A stretch of DNA of 13,396 nt. Origin: Betaproteobacteria bacterium UBA3031. Lineage in GTDB: Bacteria; Pseudomonadota; Gammaproteobacteria; Burkholderiales; Eutrophovitaceae. Under the pieces are notes generated by a model, which was given only the letters and a program-made list of their open reading frames with translations, was not told where the DNA came from and searched no databases. The position numbers and the translations under genes are program-made. Position 1 is the first letter of the stretch; the number at the start of each line of letters is the position of its first letter. The stretch is from positions 24,772-38,167 of the forward strand of contig DFDI01000020.1 of the NCBI GenBank assembly GCA_002367635.1. The letters are read 5' to 3'. Of the stretch, positions 1-7,879 are shown piece by piece.

Positions 1-28
1 AACATCTTGCCGTTCTGAAACTCTATAT

Positions 29-403
29 TTATGACTTAACCCCTAATTGCGACTTTTCGATCTCATCTCGTACCTGAGCCATATCCAATTTCCCCATTCG
101 TTCAAGCAACCCCTCAAGCGAGTAAGCCGGAACAGCGCCCGGCTTAGAGTAAAGGATAATTTGTTCCCGCACCACTACCAAAGTAGGAATAGAACGAATC
201 CCAAAGGATGAGGACAATTCCTGCTCCTCCTCAGAGTTCACTTTAGCAAAATATACCCCTGTATATTTCTCCGAAGCAGCCTCAAACACTGGGGCGAACG
301 TCTTGCATGGGACACACCAAGGCGCCCAAAAATCAATAATGACCATTTCATTTTCTTGAAGGGCTTGGTCAAAAGTATCACCGGTCAAGTTAGCTACTGG
401 CAT
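29..403 (-). CDS. Thioredoxin-family protein with CVPC active site
   Basis: A 124-residue single-domain thioredoxin fold protein with no signal peptide, so probably cytoplasmic. The active site is W-C-V-P-C-K with cysteines at residues 30 and 33, preceded by the usual D-F-W-A-P stretch. The cis-proline loop S-I-P-T-L places the conserved proline at residue 73. Both cysteines are present, so thiol-disulfide exchange is expected, but the usual CGPC is CVPC here, which may shift redox potential or partner choice. The C-terminal tail past residue 105 is a charged helix beyond the minimal fold. The ATG at 403 is the first possible start because an in-frame TGA lies two codons upstream. The N-terminus M-P-V-x-x-L-T fits the family. 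It follows the RND pump gene by 66 bases on the same strand and may be co-transcribed with it. The physiological partner is unknown. Confidence 0.9.
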   Translation of the reverse strand: MPVANLTGDTFDQALQENEMVIIDFWAPWCVPCKTFAPVFEAASEKYTGVYFAKVNSEEEQELSSSFGIRSIPTLVVVREQIILYSKPGAVPAYSLEGLLERMGKLDMAQVRDEIEKSQLGVKS

Positions 404-435
404 GTTTCATGCGTCCATAAAAAAATTTTCTCCTC
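400..435 (-). promoter_or_regulatory. Thioredoxin gene leader: SD, three-codon ORF, dyad over the start codon
   Basis: Reading the minus strand, a strong SD (GAGGAG, 430-435) is followed by 11 bases and an ATG (418-416). That ATG is in frame with the thioredoxin gene but reaches TGA after three codons (M-D-A-stop). The thioredoxin ATG (403-401) comes one codon after the stop. A 13-base dyad, GCATG-AAA-CATGC (400-412), covers both the stop and the true start. The thioredoxin ATG has only a weak GGA about ten bases upstream. Re-initiation after the mini-ORF, or poor initiation, is an inference; a sequencing error at the TGA is an alternative. Confidence 0.4.
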
Positions 436-469
436 AGTCTAGCATTTTCCGAATCGTAGGATGTAAGAT

Positions 470-3400
470 TTAAACCTCTGGGCTCAATCTACGGAATCTA
501 CCAAAGTGATACAAAATAGTGGGGAGCACGAGAAGATTTAATAACGTTGAGGTAAAGAGCCCACCAACAATAATTGTAGCCATGGGCCCCTCAATTTCGC
601 GACCAGGCTCTCCTGTCCCTAGAGCTAGGGGCAATAAACCAAGACCGGTCACTAAAGCAGTCATCAAAATAGAAGTTAGTCGCTCAGACGCTCCTTTTAC
701 GACGGTATCGAAATTCCAAGCAAATTTCTCAACTTCAACAAGATATTGATAGTGGGATACAAGCATTATGGAATTCCTGAGCGTAATACCAAACAACGTC
801 ACAAATCCCACCAAGGAGCCTAGAGATAGCCAACCTCCAGAGAATATAACCGCGATTACGCCGCCAACAAGTGCGAAAGGCAAATTTAAGAAGGTAATCG
901 CCATGTTATGCAGTTGATTAAAAGCAATGAAAAGAAATATAAAGACCCCGATTCCGGCCAACAACGAATGAACCACCAAATCAGTCTTTGCTTGCCGCTC
1001 AGATTCAGCAGTCCCAGAAAAGACAATATAATTTCCGGGCGAGAGCACCACGGTAGACAAAATTCTCTCTTTCGCTCTACGCTCAAAAGAGCCCAAATCT
1101 CGGCCCGAGAATTTAGCGGTGACAGTTTGTACTCGACGGCCATCCGAATGAAGTATTTTATATCGACCACCAATCAAACTAATATTGGCGACATCTGACA
1201 ATCGAACGACAGAATCGCCAACTTTCTTGACAAATAAGTCCGATAACGAGCGTACGTCCTGCCTGAGGGCATCCTCAAGAATCACGACAATATCTACGAC
1301 TCGATTTCCCCTCCTAACCTGCCCAACAACCTCACCGTCATAAGCCGCGCTGACCACCCGCAGCACTTCTCCTGGAGTCAGGCCCAATGCCGACAAACGG
1401 GCGTGCCGCAGCCTGATATCAAGCTGCGGCGTACCGGCAGGCGCCTGTATCTGAACATCTTCTGACCCATAGACTTGATTTAAGGTGGCAGCAACCTGAC
1501 GCGCATCATGATCTAACGTATCGAGATTGGCACCATAAATCGTAGCCACAAAGGGGGCAGCGAACCCCGTGACTGTCTCTTCGATACGCTCTGTCAAAAA
1601 TGTATTGACACCAAAACTTAAACCCGGGAAATGTCCTACCTTTTCTCCACCAAGCACCTCCCGTATTTCCGAAAGAACTCGCTCTTGCTCATCGCCATCT
1701 ATAGCTCCAATTTCTATCTCAAATTCGCTGTAATGCGTTCCAAAGGTATCTGCTCCATTTTTAGAGCGCCCCACCCACTGCGCCACAGATTCGACCCCGT
1801 CAATTCTTCCTAAAACCGCAGATACTCGATCACCAATTCTCAACGACTCTTGCTCTGATGTGCCAGGGACAGCAGTCATATGAGCAATATAGTGCCCCTC
1901 TTTCAAGGCAGGAATAAACTCACCAGAAAATAATGGAAAAATGCTGATGCCTGAAATAACGATAGCGATAACCACCGTGAGGTTGCGCGCGAATTTTTCC
2001 TCAAACCAAACCAATAGCTTCTCATATCGAGGCCTAAGAAATGAGACTGCTGGAGGATCGCCTGCTGATAAACTGCGTCCACCTAAAAGCAAATAACTCA
2101 ATGCCGGAGTCAGCGTCACCGCTGTAACTAAAGATGCCAATATGGCAAATATATAAGCGAGACCAAGAGGCGCAAAAAGTTTGCCCGCAATCCCTGATAA
2201 GGTTAACAGTGGGACAAACGCCAAAACAACAATGAAGGTGGCATACACGACAGAACTTCTCACCTCTACTGAGGCTTCCAAAACCACATCGGATACTCTT
2301 TTTTTGTCCCCTGAAATTTGATTCAATCGCAGTCGTCGAAAGATATTCTCTGTATCAATAATGGCATCATCCACTACCTCTCCAAGTGCAATTGCTAAGC
2401 CACCAATAACCATTACATTGAGCGCCACATCAAGCGCATCTAGAACAATTACGGCCGAGAGCAAAGATACTGGCATCGCTACCGCACATATAATTGCCGT
2501 ACGCACGTTATAGAGGAACAAAAACAAAATGCTAATAACGAGCGCTGAACCGATCAGCACGTCACGCTGAACATTTTTAACCGCTGTTTCTATAAAGTTT
2601 GCTGGCCTAAAAAGATTCTCGTGAAGAGTAATCTCTTCTCTCTTAATCAATGGAACAAGTTCTGATATGGCTCGTTCTAGGTCTTGCGTAACCGCGTACG
2701 TATTGGCACCGAGCTGCCCTTGTATCATTAAAAAAACACCCGCCTGCGCATCAATAGACGCAGCACCAATAGATGGCGCAGGAGCAGCAATAACCTTGGT
2801 CAAATCTCCGAGATGAATATTGACTCCAGCACGCGACTCAACAATCAGCTGTCCAAGATCCTCTAAATCTCTCGGCTGTCCATCCATTTGAATATTCAAA
2901 TGTTGATTAGGCGTCTTAATAAACCCCGTACCTACCATGCCTGTGGCAGATTGCGCAGTATCAATTAAGTGTTGAAATGAAACATCTGCCTGTTCTAATT
3001 TTTGAAGGTCAACCTGAATTTGCCACTGCTCGACATTGCCACCGAAAACGTTAACCTCAGCAACCCCTGGCACGGCCAATAAATGGGGGCGTATAGTCCA
3101 ATCCACTATAGTCCTCAAATCAGAAAGGGAGCGCTTATCTGAGGTCACACCAATACCTAAAACCGTACTGGCAGACGAGGTCAGAGGGGTCATGGTTGGC
3201 GCCTCCACCCCCCGAGGCATTTCGTTTGCCAGGCCGGCTATACGCTCCCCAACCACCTGTCTATTTAGATAGACATCGCTACCGTCCTTAAATACCACAG
3301 TCACAACCGACAATCCAGGTATCGACTGGGAGCGGATATTCTCCAGCTCCGGAATACCCATTAAGGCATTTTCTATCGGTTGCGTTACCAACTTCTCAAC

Positions 3401-3580
3401 TAATTCGGAAGAATACCCTTGAGCCTCTATTTGAAGGACGACTTGGCTTGGCGAAAACTCTGGAAAAACATCTAAGTTAGCATTAGAAATGGTGTACAAG
3501 CCATAGCTAACAACGGTAATTGCAAGCGTGACAACTACCCCAGCATACTTAATCGAATTACGAACGATTCCGGCAATCAT
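470..3580 (-). CDS. CzcA/CusA-family (HME) RND efflux pump, inner-membrane subunit
   Basis: A 1036-residue proton-driven RND permease, full length for the heavy-metal-efflux family. Twelve membrane segments can be placed: one near 11-31, five between about 341 and 497, one near 533-551 and five between about 869 and 1022. Two large periplasmic loops separate them. The first loop carries the family stretch D-V-F-P-E-F with G-Y-S and F-K-D-G-S-D-V-Y. The TM4 signature is A398-L-G-E-V-V-D404-D405 ending in E411-N412, matching the CusA A-x-G-x3-D pattern rather than the CzcA D-F-G pattern. TM10 has R935-N936 and TM11 has L-M-T-A-L-V, both closer to CzcA. At the CusA copper-methionine positions I align H567, E619 and E668, so Cu(I)/Ag(I) export by the CusA route is doubtful. 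The substrate is unknown. An in-frame TGA three codons upstream limits the start. The adaptor gene ends 54 bases upstream. Confidence 0.93.
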   Translation of the reverse strand: MIAGIVRNSIKYAGVVVTLAITVVSYGLYTISNANLDVFPEFSPSQVVLQIEAQGYSSELVEKLVTQPIENALMGIPELENIRSQSIPGLSVVTVVFKDGSDVYLNRQVVGERIAGLANEMPRGVEAPTMTPLTSSASTVLGIGVTSDKRSLSDLRTIVDWTIRPHLLAVPGVAEVNVFGGNVEQWQIQVDLQKLEQADVSFQHLIDTAQSATGMVGTGFIKTPNQHLNIQMDGQPRDLEDLGQLIVESRAGVNIHLGDLTKVIAAPAPSIGAASIDAQAGVFLMIQGQLGANTYAVTQDLERAISELVPLIKREEITLHENLFRPANFIETAVKNVQRDVLIGSALVISILFLFLYNVRTAIICAVAMPVSLLSAVIVLDALDVALNVMVIGGLAIALGEVVDDAIIDTENIFRRLRLNQISGDKKRVSDVVLEASVEVRSSVVYATFIVVLAFVPLLTLSGIAGKLFAPLGLAYIFAILASLVTAVTLTPALSYLLLGGRSLSAGDPPAVSFLRPRYEKLLVWFEEKFARNLTVVIAIVISGISIFPLFSGEFIPALKEGHYIAHMTAVPGTSEQESLRIGDRVSAVLGRIDGVESVAQWVGRSKNGADTFGTHYSEFEIEIGAIDGDEQERVLSEIREVLGGEKVGHFPGLSFGVNTFLTERIEETVTGFAAPFVATIYGANLDTLDHDARQVAATLNQVYGSEDVQIQAPAGTPQLDIRLRHARLSALGLTPGEVLRVVSAAYDGEVVGQVRRGNRVVDIVVILEDALRQDVRSLSDLFVKKVGDSVVRLSDVANISLIGGRYKILHSDGRRVQTVTAKFSGRDLGSFERRAKERILSTVVLSPGNYIVFSGTAESERQAKTDLVVHSLLAGIGVFIFLFIAFNQLHNMAITFLNLPFALVGGVIAVIFSGGWLSLGSLVGFVTLFGITLRNSIMLVSHYQYLVEVEKFAWNFDTVVKGASERLTSILMTALVTGLGLLPLALGTGEPGREIEGPMATIIVGGLFTSTLLNLLVLPTILYHFGRFRRLSPEV

Positions 3581-3634
3581 GAGGCGTCATTCACCACTAT
3601 AGAAGTAGAGTGATGCCACCCCCAAAGATGAGCT

Positions 3635-4696
3635 TCAGTCCTCATTCTCGTTACGTATTTGATATTTCAACTCCTCTGACAACAGAAGTTGGGCGCCCGA
3701 CACAACGATCTGATCTCCTGGCACGAACGCGTTAACCTCGAACCAACCTAACCCCAAATCAACATCGGCTTCAATTTCGAATCGAGCAAAAACCCCGTCA
3801 CTGAGCCGCTTGAAGACCCACGGTTTACCCGAATGCCATAAAACCGCCTCATCAGGGATAAAAACACCCGAGACCCCTTCTGAATTTGCAGATAATGAAA
3901 CAATGACCCGGGTACCGGTTGGCATTTGCGCATCAGCCATAAAAAATTTATCTGCTGCCCCTGTACCCAATTGTGCGCCTGGGGCCTCCGAGACATAACG
4001 CGCAGATATTTTTCGCGTTGGGAAGCCCACTGGAGCAATATCAACGGTGCTAATTCCGTTATCAGATAGCGAAATATTTCTTACGAATACCCGTATAAGA
4101 CTCGATTGTTGAGTGACCAAACTTTTAAAATTTTGAGAATACTCATCAAGTAACCAGGCGCCAACTTCAGCTCCCCAAGTCGCGTTCATAGAATGCTTTA
4201 ATGACGCTAAATTTCTGCGCAAGTTAAGTCGATACGTTCTAACCGCATTGAGCTGATACTCACTTTCCATTAACTCACGTCGCGAAATGTTTTGCCGATC
4301 TTCGAATAACAGACTGGCCCGCTTGTATGCATCTGCCAAATGAGTCTCTTCGACAGCTTTAGCTCGATCCCCATTTGAAAGAGTAATCCAACGCTCTCTG
4401 AGTTCTAACAATCCAGTGATATCGAGAATCTCTCCGAACAGCTGATACTCAGCTTGATGACGCATCAATGTCAGCTCGGTCACTTCAATCCCGGATGCAT
4501 CCTGATCCTTACGAGCTAGCCGGACAAGCGAAACGCCATCTTCGTAACCTGCGGCATCCCTAGTCTCTATCTCCTCTTCATAATCAGACTCGCTGAATAA
4601 GAAGTCATCTCGATTAAATGTCACTAAGACAAATAACAACAAGGCGATAAAAAGGGTAAGTCCACCAATGATCAAATTGTATTGACGCGTATTCAA
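3635..4696 (-). CDS. RND periplasmic adaptor (membrane-fusion protein), short form
   Basis: A 353-residue protein with an N-terminal membrane anchor (about residues 8-27) followed by an acidic linker. Residues 110-170 form a charged helical hairpin containing L-F-E-D-R-Q-N-I-S-R-R-E-L, as in adaptor hairpins. The C-terminal part has beta-barrel and membrane-proximal features: a P-D-E-A-V-L-W-H-S-G-K-P-W-V-F stretch near 281-295 and a terminal G-x-Q-I-V-V-S-G-A-Q-L-L-L-S-E-E-L. It links the inner-membrane pump to the outer-membrane factor. The paired glycine motifs of a lipoyl domain are not recognisable, and there is no Met- or His-rich metal-binding tail. The start is TTG with an AGAGG SD seven bases upstream. 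That SD overlaps the outer-membrane-factor stop codon, ten bases away, suggesting translational coupling. Family assignment leans on context as well as sequence. Confidence 0.85.
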   Translation of the reverse strand: MNTRQYNLIIGGLTLFIALLLFVLVTFNRDDFLFSESDYEEEIETRDAAGYEDGVSLVRLARKDQDASGIEVTELTLMRHQAEYQLFGEILDITGLLELRERWITLSNGDRAKAVEETHLADAYKRASLLFEDRQNISRRELMESEYQLNAVRTYRLNLRRNLASLKHSMNATWGAEVGAWLLDEYSQNFKSLVTQQSSLIRVFVRNISLSDNGISTVDIAPVGFPTRKISARYVSEAPGAQLGTGAADKFFMADAQMPTGTRVIVSLSANSEGVSGVFIPDEAVLWHSGKPWVFKRLSDGVFARFEIEADVDLGLGWFEVNAFVPGDQIVVSGAQLLLSEELKYQIRNENED

Positions 4697-4706
4697 GTCA
4701 ATGCCT

Positions 4707-6104
4707 CTACTGTTTATTGATATCCATCGGGACTCGATACTTAAAAACTAATGGAGTTTGACACGAATCCTCGAGTTCAGCGAACGCAGAAAAATAGGTA
4801 AATTTATTGTCAATAAACCGTTCTGCTATTTGAAGGTAATTTAAACGGGCATCGTAGAGTTCGACTCGGCTGATATCTCCCGCACTAAACCCCCGCTCGC
4901 TACCGGCAAACATATGGTGGGCTCGGCGTAAATTTAAGCGACTCTGTTGGAAACTCTCTTGAGTTGACAGAACAGTCGCGTGATTTTGATCAACCTCAGA
5001 AAGAATATTAATTTGCTTCTCTTTAACTTTCAGATGTTTCAGCGACCTTGAAGCCTCCGCCTGCAAAACGAATGCATCAGCATGATTTGGCAAAACCAAT
5101 CCCAATGCAAAATTCCATATATTGTCCCCTTGATCCCAAAAGTAACCCGGAACTATCGAAATCTGGGGGTACTGCTTGATAAGTGCCAGCTTCAATTCAA
5201 CATCGGCAATACCGAAATCAACGAGAGATTTTTGTAAATCGATACGATTATGCAGCGCGGCACTCTTAAAATCTAAGGCCTCCATTGCGTAGGTCTGATC
5301 AAAATCAGGCGTCTCGAGATTAAGTTTTTGGAAGTCAGTCGCAGACATGCCTATCAATCCGGCCATGGAGTAAACAATCTCCAGCCTTTCTATTTCAAGA
5401 TTCAGTTCAAGCTCGCGAAATAGTCCCAGCTCAAACCGTCTTTTGTCTAACGCCTCTCGACCTGCAAAGCCATGAGAAAATCGAGCCTCAATAAGCTCAT
5501 CCAGCTCTTCTGCTAACTTAACTTTCTGTACATAGAGTTTTCGTTTAGCATCATTTGCAGCCAAACGGAATAAATTATTACGTAGGGACGAGTGCAGCAA
5601 CCATATTTCTTGACTGAGTTCGAGCGCGGCTCCATCTAAATAGAACAATGATTTTTGGGATAAAGCCTCTCGCTTTTTTTTCGAAAAAAATGGTAAATCT
5701 ACGGCAAACCCCACCCCCCAAGGCTCTTGACCATTTACTTCTCGGCTATGGTACTCGGTAGCCACTTGGACTTTTTGCCGCATTCCTAGAGCAGACAATT
5801 GGGCTGAAATCTCAGATAACTCTCTATTTTTTCGAGCAACATCAAGCCTCGGACTGAAGTAAAGTCCGACATACATGAGCTCCTCAAGCCCCCATTTCTC
5901 AGGAGGCCAAGATCGGCCATAGCCCGACTCACTCACAAAACCCACCAAACTATTGAGGCTTGCCCCCCTAGAATCAAAGTCTTGTGTGATTTGCTCTTTT
6001 TCGGGCACATCGGCAACGTAGCTCTTGATGTGCCCACATCCAGCAAGAATTAGGCAAAAAATACCCAAAAAGAAATATGGCGCGACATGACAATAACTGC
6101 GCAT
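4707..6104 (-). CDS. TolC-family outer-membrane efflux lipoprotein
   Basis: An outer-membrane factor of 465 residues from the chosen start. It has a type II signal peptide with lipobox L-A-G-C (lipid-modified Cys at residue 23). Two repeated helical halves follow. The first contains D-L-P-F-F-S-K-K-K-R-E-A. The second contains H-N-R-I-D-L-Q-K-S-L and Q-Y-P-Q-I-S-I-V-P-G-Y-F-W-D-Q-G, typical of the CzcC/CusC group. It would form the trimeric exit channel for the pump. An ATG five codons upstream (6119) is possible but has no SD, whereas ATG 6104 has GGAG five bases upstream; I prefer 6104. It is the first gene of the C-B-A operon and follows leuA by about 100 bases. Confidence 0.9.
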   Translation of the reverse strand: MRSYCHVAPYFFLGIFCLILAGCGHIKSYVADVPEKEQITQDFDSRGASLNSLVGFVSESGYGRSWPPEKWGLEELMYVGLYFSPRLDVARKNRELSEISAQLSALGMRQKVQVATEYHSREVNGQEPWGVGFAVDLPFFSKKKREALSQKSLFYLDGAALELSQEIWLLHSSLRNNLFRLAANDAKRKLYVQKVKLAEELDELIEARFSHGFAGREALDKRRFELGLFRELELNLEIERLEIVYSMAGLIGMSATDFQKLNLETPDFDQTYAMEALDFKSAALHNRIDLQKSLVDFGIADVELKLALIKQYPQISIVPGYFWDQGDNIWNFALGLVLPNHADAFVLQAEASRSLKHLKVKEKQINILSEVDQNHATVLSTQESFQQSRLNLRRAHHMFAGSERGFSAGDISRVELYDARLNYLQIAERFIDNKFTYFSAFAELEDSCQTPLVFKYRVPMDINKQ

Positions 6105-6114
6105 CCAGGCTCCG
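6105..6114 (-). promoter_or_regulatory. SD site that sets the outer-membrane-factor start
   Basis: Minus strand CGGAGCCTGG immediately precedes ATG 6104, placing GGAG (6110-6113) five bases from the start codon. The alternative ATG at 6119 is preceded by an A/T-rich stretch without a purine-rich SD. The site therefore favours the shorter product, whose N-terminus still holds a complete lipoprotein signal. Confidence 0.6.
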
Positions 6115-6202
6115 AGCATTTTATGAATAAACTCGCTGTTTTAAGTTAATCGATGGCCGTTAAGCAATTCCTCGTCAATCGGCGCGGGCTCTATCGACAT
6201 CG

Positions 6203-7741
6203 CTAAACTTGTGGATTAACTTTCTCGAGGCCAGACTGCAGCTTGTTGATGGCATTCAAATAAGCTTTGGCTGAAGCAACTACGATATCCGTATCAGCTC
6301 CATGTCCGTTCACAATCCTACCGTTTTTAGCCAGCCTTACACTGACCTCACCTTGAGAGTCTGTCCCACTCGTAACGGCATTAACAGAATAAAGCTGAAG
6401 ATCCGCCCCGCTGGTAACGATCGACTCGATCGCCTTGAATGTAGCGTCCACTTGCCCACTACCAGAAGCATCGGCACTCTTTTCCTCATCGCCTTCTGAC
6501 AAAAATACGGTTGCCTTTGGTGCCTCACCAGTCTCAAAACAGGCCTTCAACGAGAGTAATTTAAAGCGCTCGTCATTCACACTTATCGCCTCGTCTGATG
6601 AGACAAGCATGATCAGATCTTCATCAAAAATCTCATGCTTCTTATCGGCCAATTCTTTAAAACGTGCAAATGTGGCATTCATACCTTCTTCACCACTCAC
6701 CTCGAGACCAAGCTCGATTAATCTTTGCTTGAATGCATTACGACCAGAGTGTTTGCCAAGTACTAATTTATTCTTAGACCAGCCCACATCTTCCGCCTTC
6801 ATGATTTCATAGGTTTCTCGATGCTTCAGCACACCATCCTGATGAATTCCAGCCTCGTGCGCAAATGCATTAGCACCCACAATTGCCTTATTCGGTTGCA
6901 CCGGAAAGCCAGTTATCGCAGACACCAATTTAGAAGCCGGAACAATTTGAGTCGTATCAATCCTAGTGTCACATTTGAAAAAATCTTGCCTTGTCCGGAC
7001 GGCCATAACGATTTCCTCTAAAGACGCATTGCCCGCTCTCTCCCCAAGCCCATTAATCGTGCACTCAATTTGACGCACTCCAGAAGCAATCGATGCTAAC
7101 GAATTAGCGACAGCAACTCCAAGATCATTATGACAATGAACGGACCAGACAGCCTTGTCTGCATTAGGTATGCGGGTCATTAGGTTACGGACTAGTTCTG
7201 CGAACTGATCCGGCATCGTATAACCAACGGTGTCAGGAATATTGATGGTACGAGCACCCGCCTTAATAACAGCCTCAAGAATTCTACAAAGATAATCTGG
7301 CTCCGACCTTCCTGCATCTTCTGGAGAAAACTCCACGTCTTCACACAGTGATCGGGCTAACGTGACTGCTTTTACAGCCTGCTCCAATACTTGATCACCA
7401 CTCATTCGCAACTTCCTCTCCATATGGATTGGTGAGGTCGCGATAAACGTGTGAATTCGGGCACTATTGGCGGGTTTTACAGCCTCAGCAGCGCGCCTGA
7501 TATCATTTTCTGAGGTTCTTGCTAAGCCACAAACCGTGCTGTCTTGTATCGCTTCGGCTACCGCCTTTACTGCTTCAAAATCACCATTACTGGCGGCTGG
7601 GAAACCTGCTTCGATCACGTCAACCCGCATCCGCTCGAGTTGCTTGGCAATCCGCAGTTTTTCCTCTCGAGTCATCGATGCACCAGGACTTTGTTCTCCA
7701 TCCCGCAGAGTTGTATCAAAAATTATCAAATGATCAGTCAT
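6203..7741 (-). CDS. leuA: 2-isopropylmalate synthase
   Basis: LeuA condenses acetyl-CoA with 2-oxoisovalerate to give 2-isopropylmalate, the first committed step of leucine synthesis, in the cytoplasm. The protein has 512 residues, normal for the bacterial long form. The N-terminal TIM barrel opens with F-D-T-T-L-R-D-G-E-Q-S-P-G (R13 and D14). It carries the metal-binding H202-C-H204 and the G-N-A-S segment at N238. The substrate-specificity stretch G-A-N-A-F-A-H-E-A-G-I-H lies near 289-300. Residues about 430-500 form the C-terminal regulatory domain, where leucine normally gives feedback inhibition, and it looks intact. The ATG has an excellent SD (AGGGTG, five bases away). The gene is the last of the ilv-psd-pss-leu run and may also have its own promoter in the 138-base gap upstream. 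Confidence 0.97.
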   Translation of the reverse strand: MTDHLIIFDTTLRDGEQSPGASMTREEKLRIAKQLERMRVDVIEAGFPAASNGDFEAVKAVAEAIQDSTVCGLARTSENDIRRAAEAVKPANSARIHTFIATSPIHMERKLRMSGDQVLEQAVKAVTLARSLCEDVEFSPEDAGRSEPDYLCRILEAVIKAGARTINIPDTVGYTMPDQFAELVRNLMTRIPNADKAVWSVHCHNDLGVAVANSLASIASGVRQIECTINGLGERAGNASLEEIVMAVRTRQDFFKCDTRIDTTQIVPASKLVSAITGFPVQPNKAIVGANAFAHEAGIHQDGVLKHRETYEIMKAEDVGWSKNKLVLGKHSGRNAFKQRLIELGLEVSGEEGMNATFARFKELADKKHEIFDEDLIMLVSSDEAISVNDERFKLLSLKACFETGEAPKATVFLSEGDEEKSADASGSGQVDATFKAIESIVTSGADLQLYSVNAVTSGTDSQGEVSVRLAKNGRIVNGHGADTDIVVASAKAYLNAINKLQSGLEKVNPQV

Positions 7742-7819
7742 AGAAACACCCTGGTTAGCAACCGCCCTTATTCTCTTACTTCAATCTAAAAAATCATCAA
7801 CAGACCACATCAATATAGA

Positions 7820-7849
7820 ATTATTACATAGCCGTAGCAAGTCGTTCAG
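7820..7849 (-). promoter_or_regulatory. Candidate promoter upstream of leuA
   Basis: In the 138-base gap between pssA and leuA the minus strand has an extended -10 element, TGT followed by AATAAT (7820-7825), five of six matching TATAAT. Eighteen bases upstream is CTGAAC (7844-7849), only three of six to TTGACA. This is a weak match, supported mainly by the gap being the longest in the cluster and unusually A/T rich. I see no convincing terminator hairpin in the same gap. Confidence 0.25.
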
Positions 7850-7879
7850 TAAGTAGCGTGGTTTTGATGCCGCCCTTAA

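Noticed and set aside
1..28. A terminator or next gene after the thioredoxin stop
   Set aside because: The 28 bases available show no hairpin with a T-run and no start or stop that could be assigned to a gene.
6120..6200. A promoter for the efflux operon (TTGACG near 6174-6179, or TTGCTT with TTAAAA 17 bases on)
   Set aside because: TTGACG has no -10 at suitable spacing, and the alternative pair matches only three of six at each element.
6435..6812. A 125-codon open frame on the plus strand
   Set aside because: It lies entirely antisense to leuA, whose protein is unmistakable, and it shows no domain.
7753..7763. Hairpin GGTT-GCT-AACC just before the leuA SD
   Set aside because: Four base pairs with a three-base loop is too weak to call a riboswitch or attenuator.
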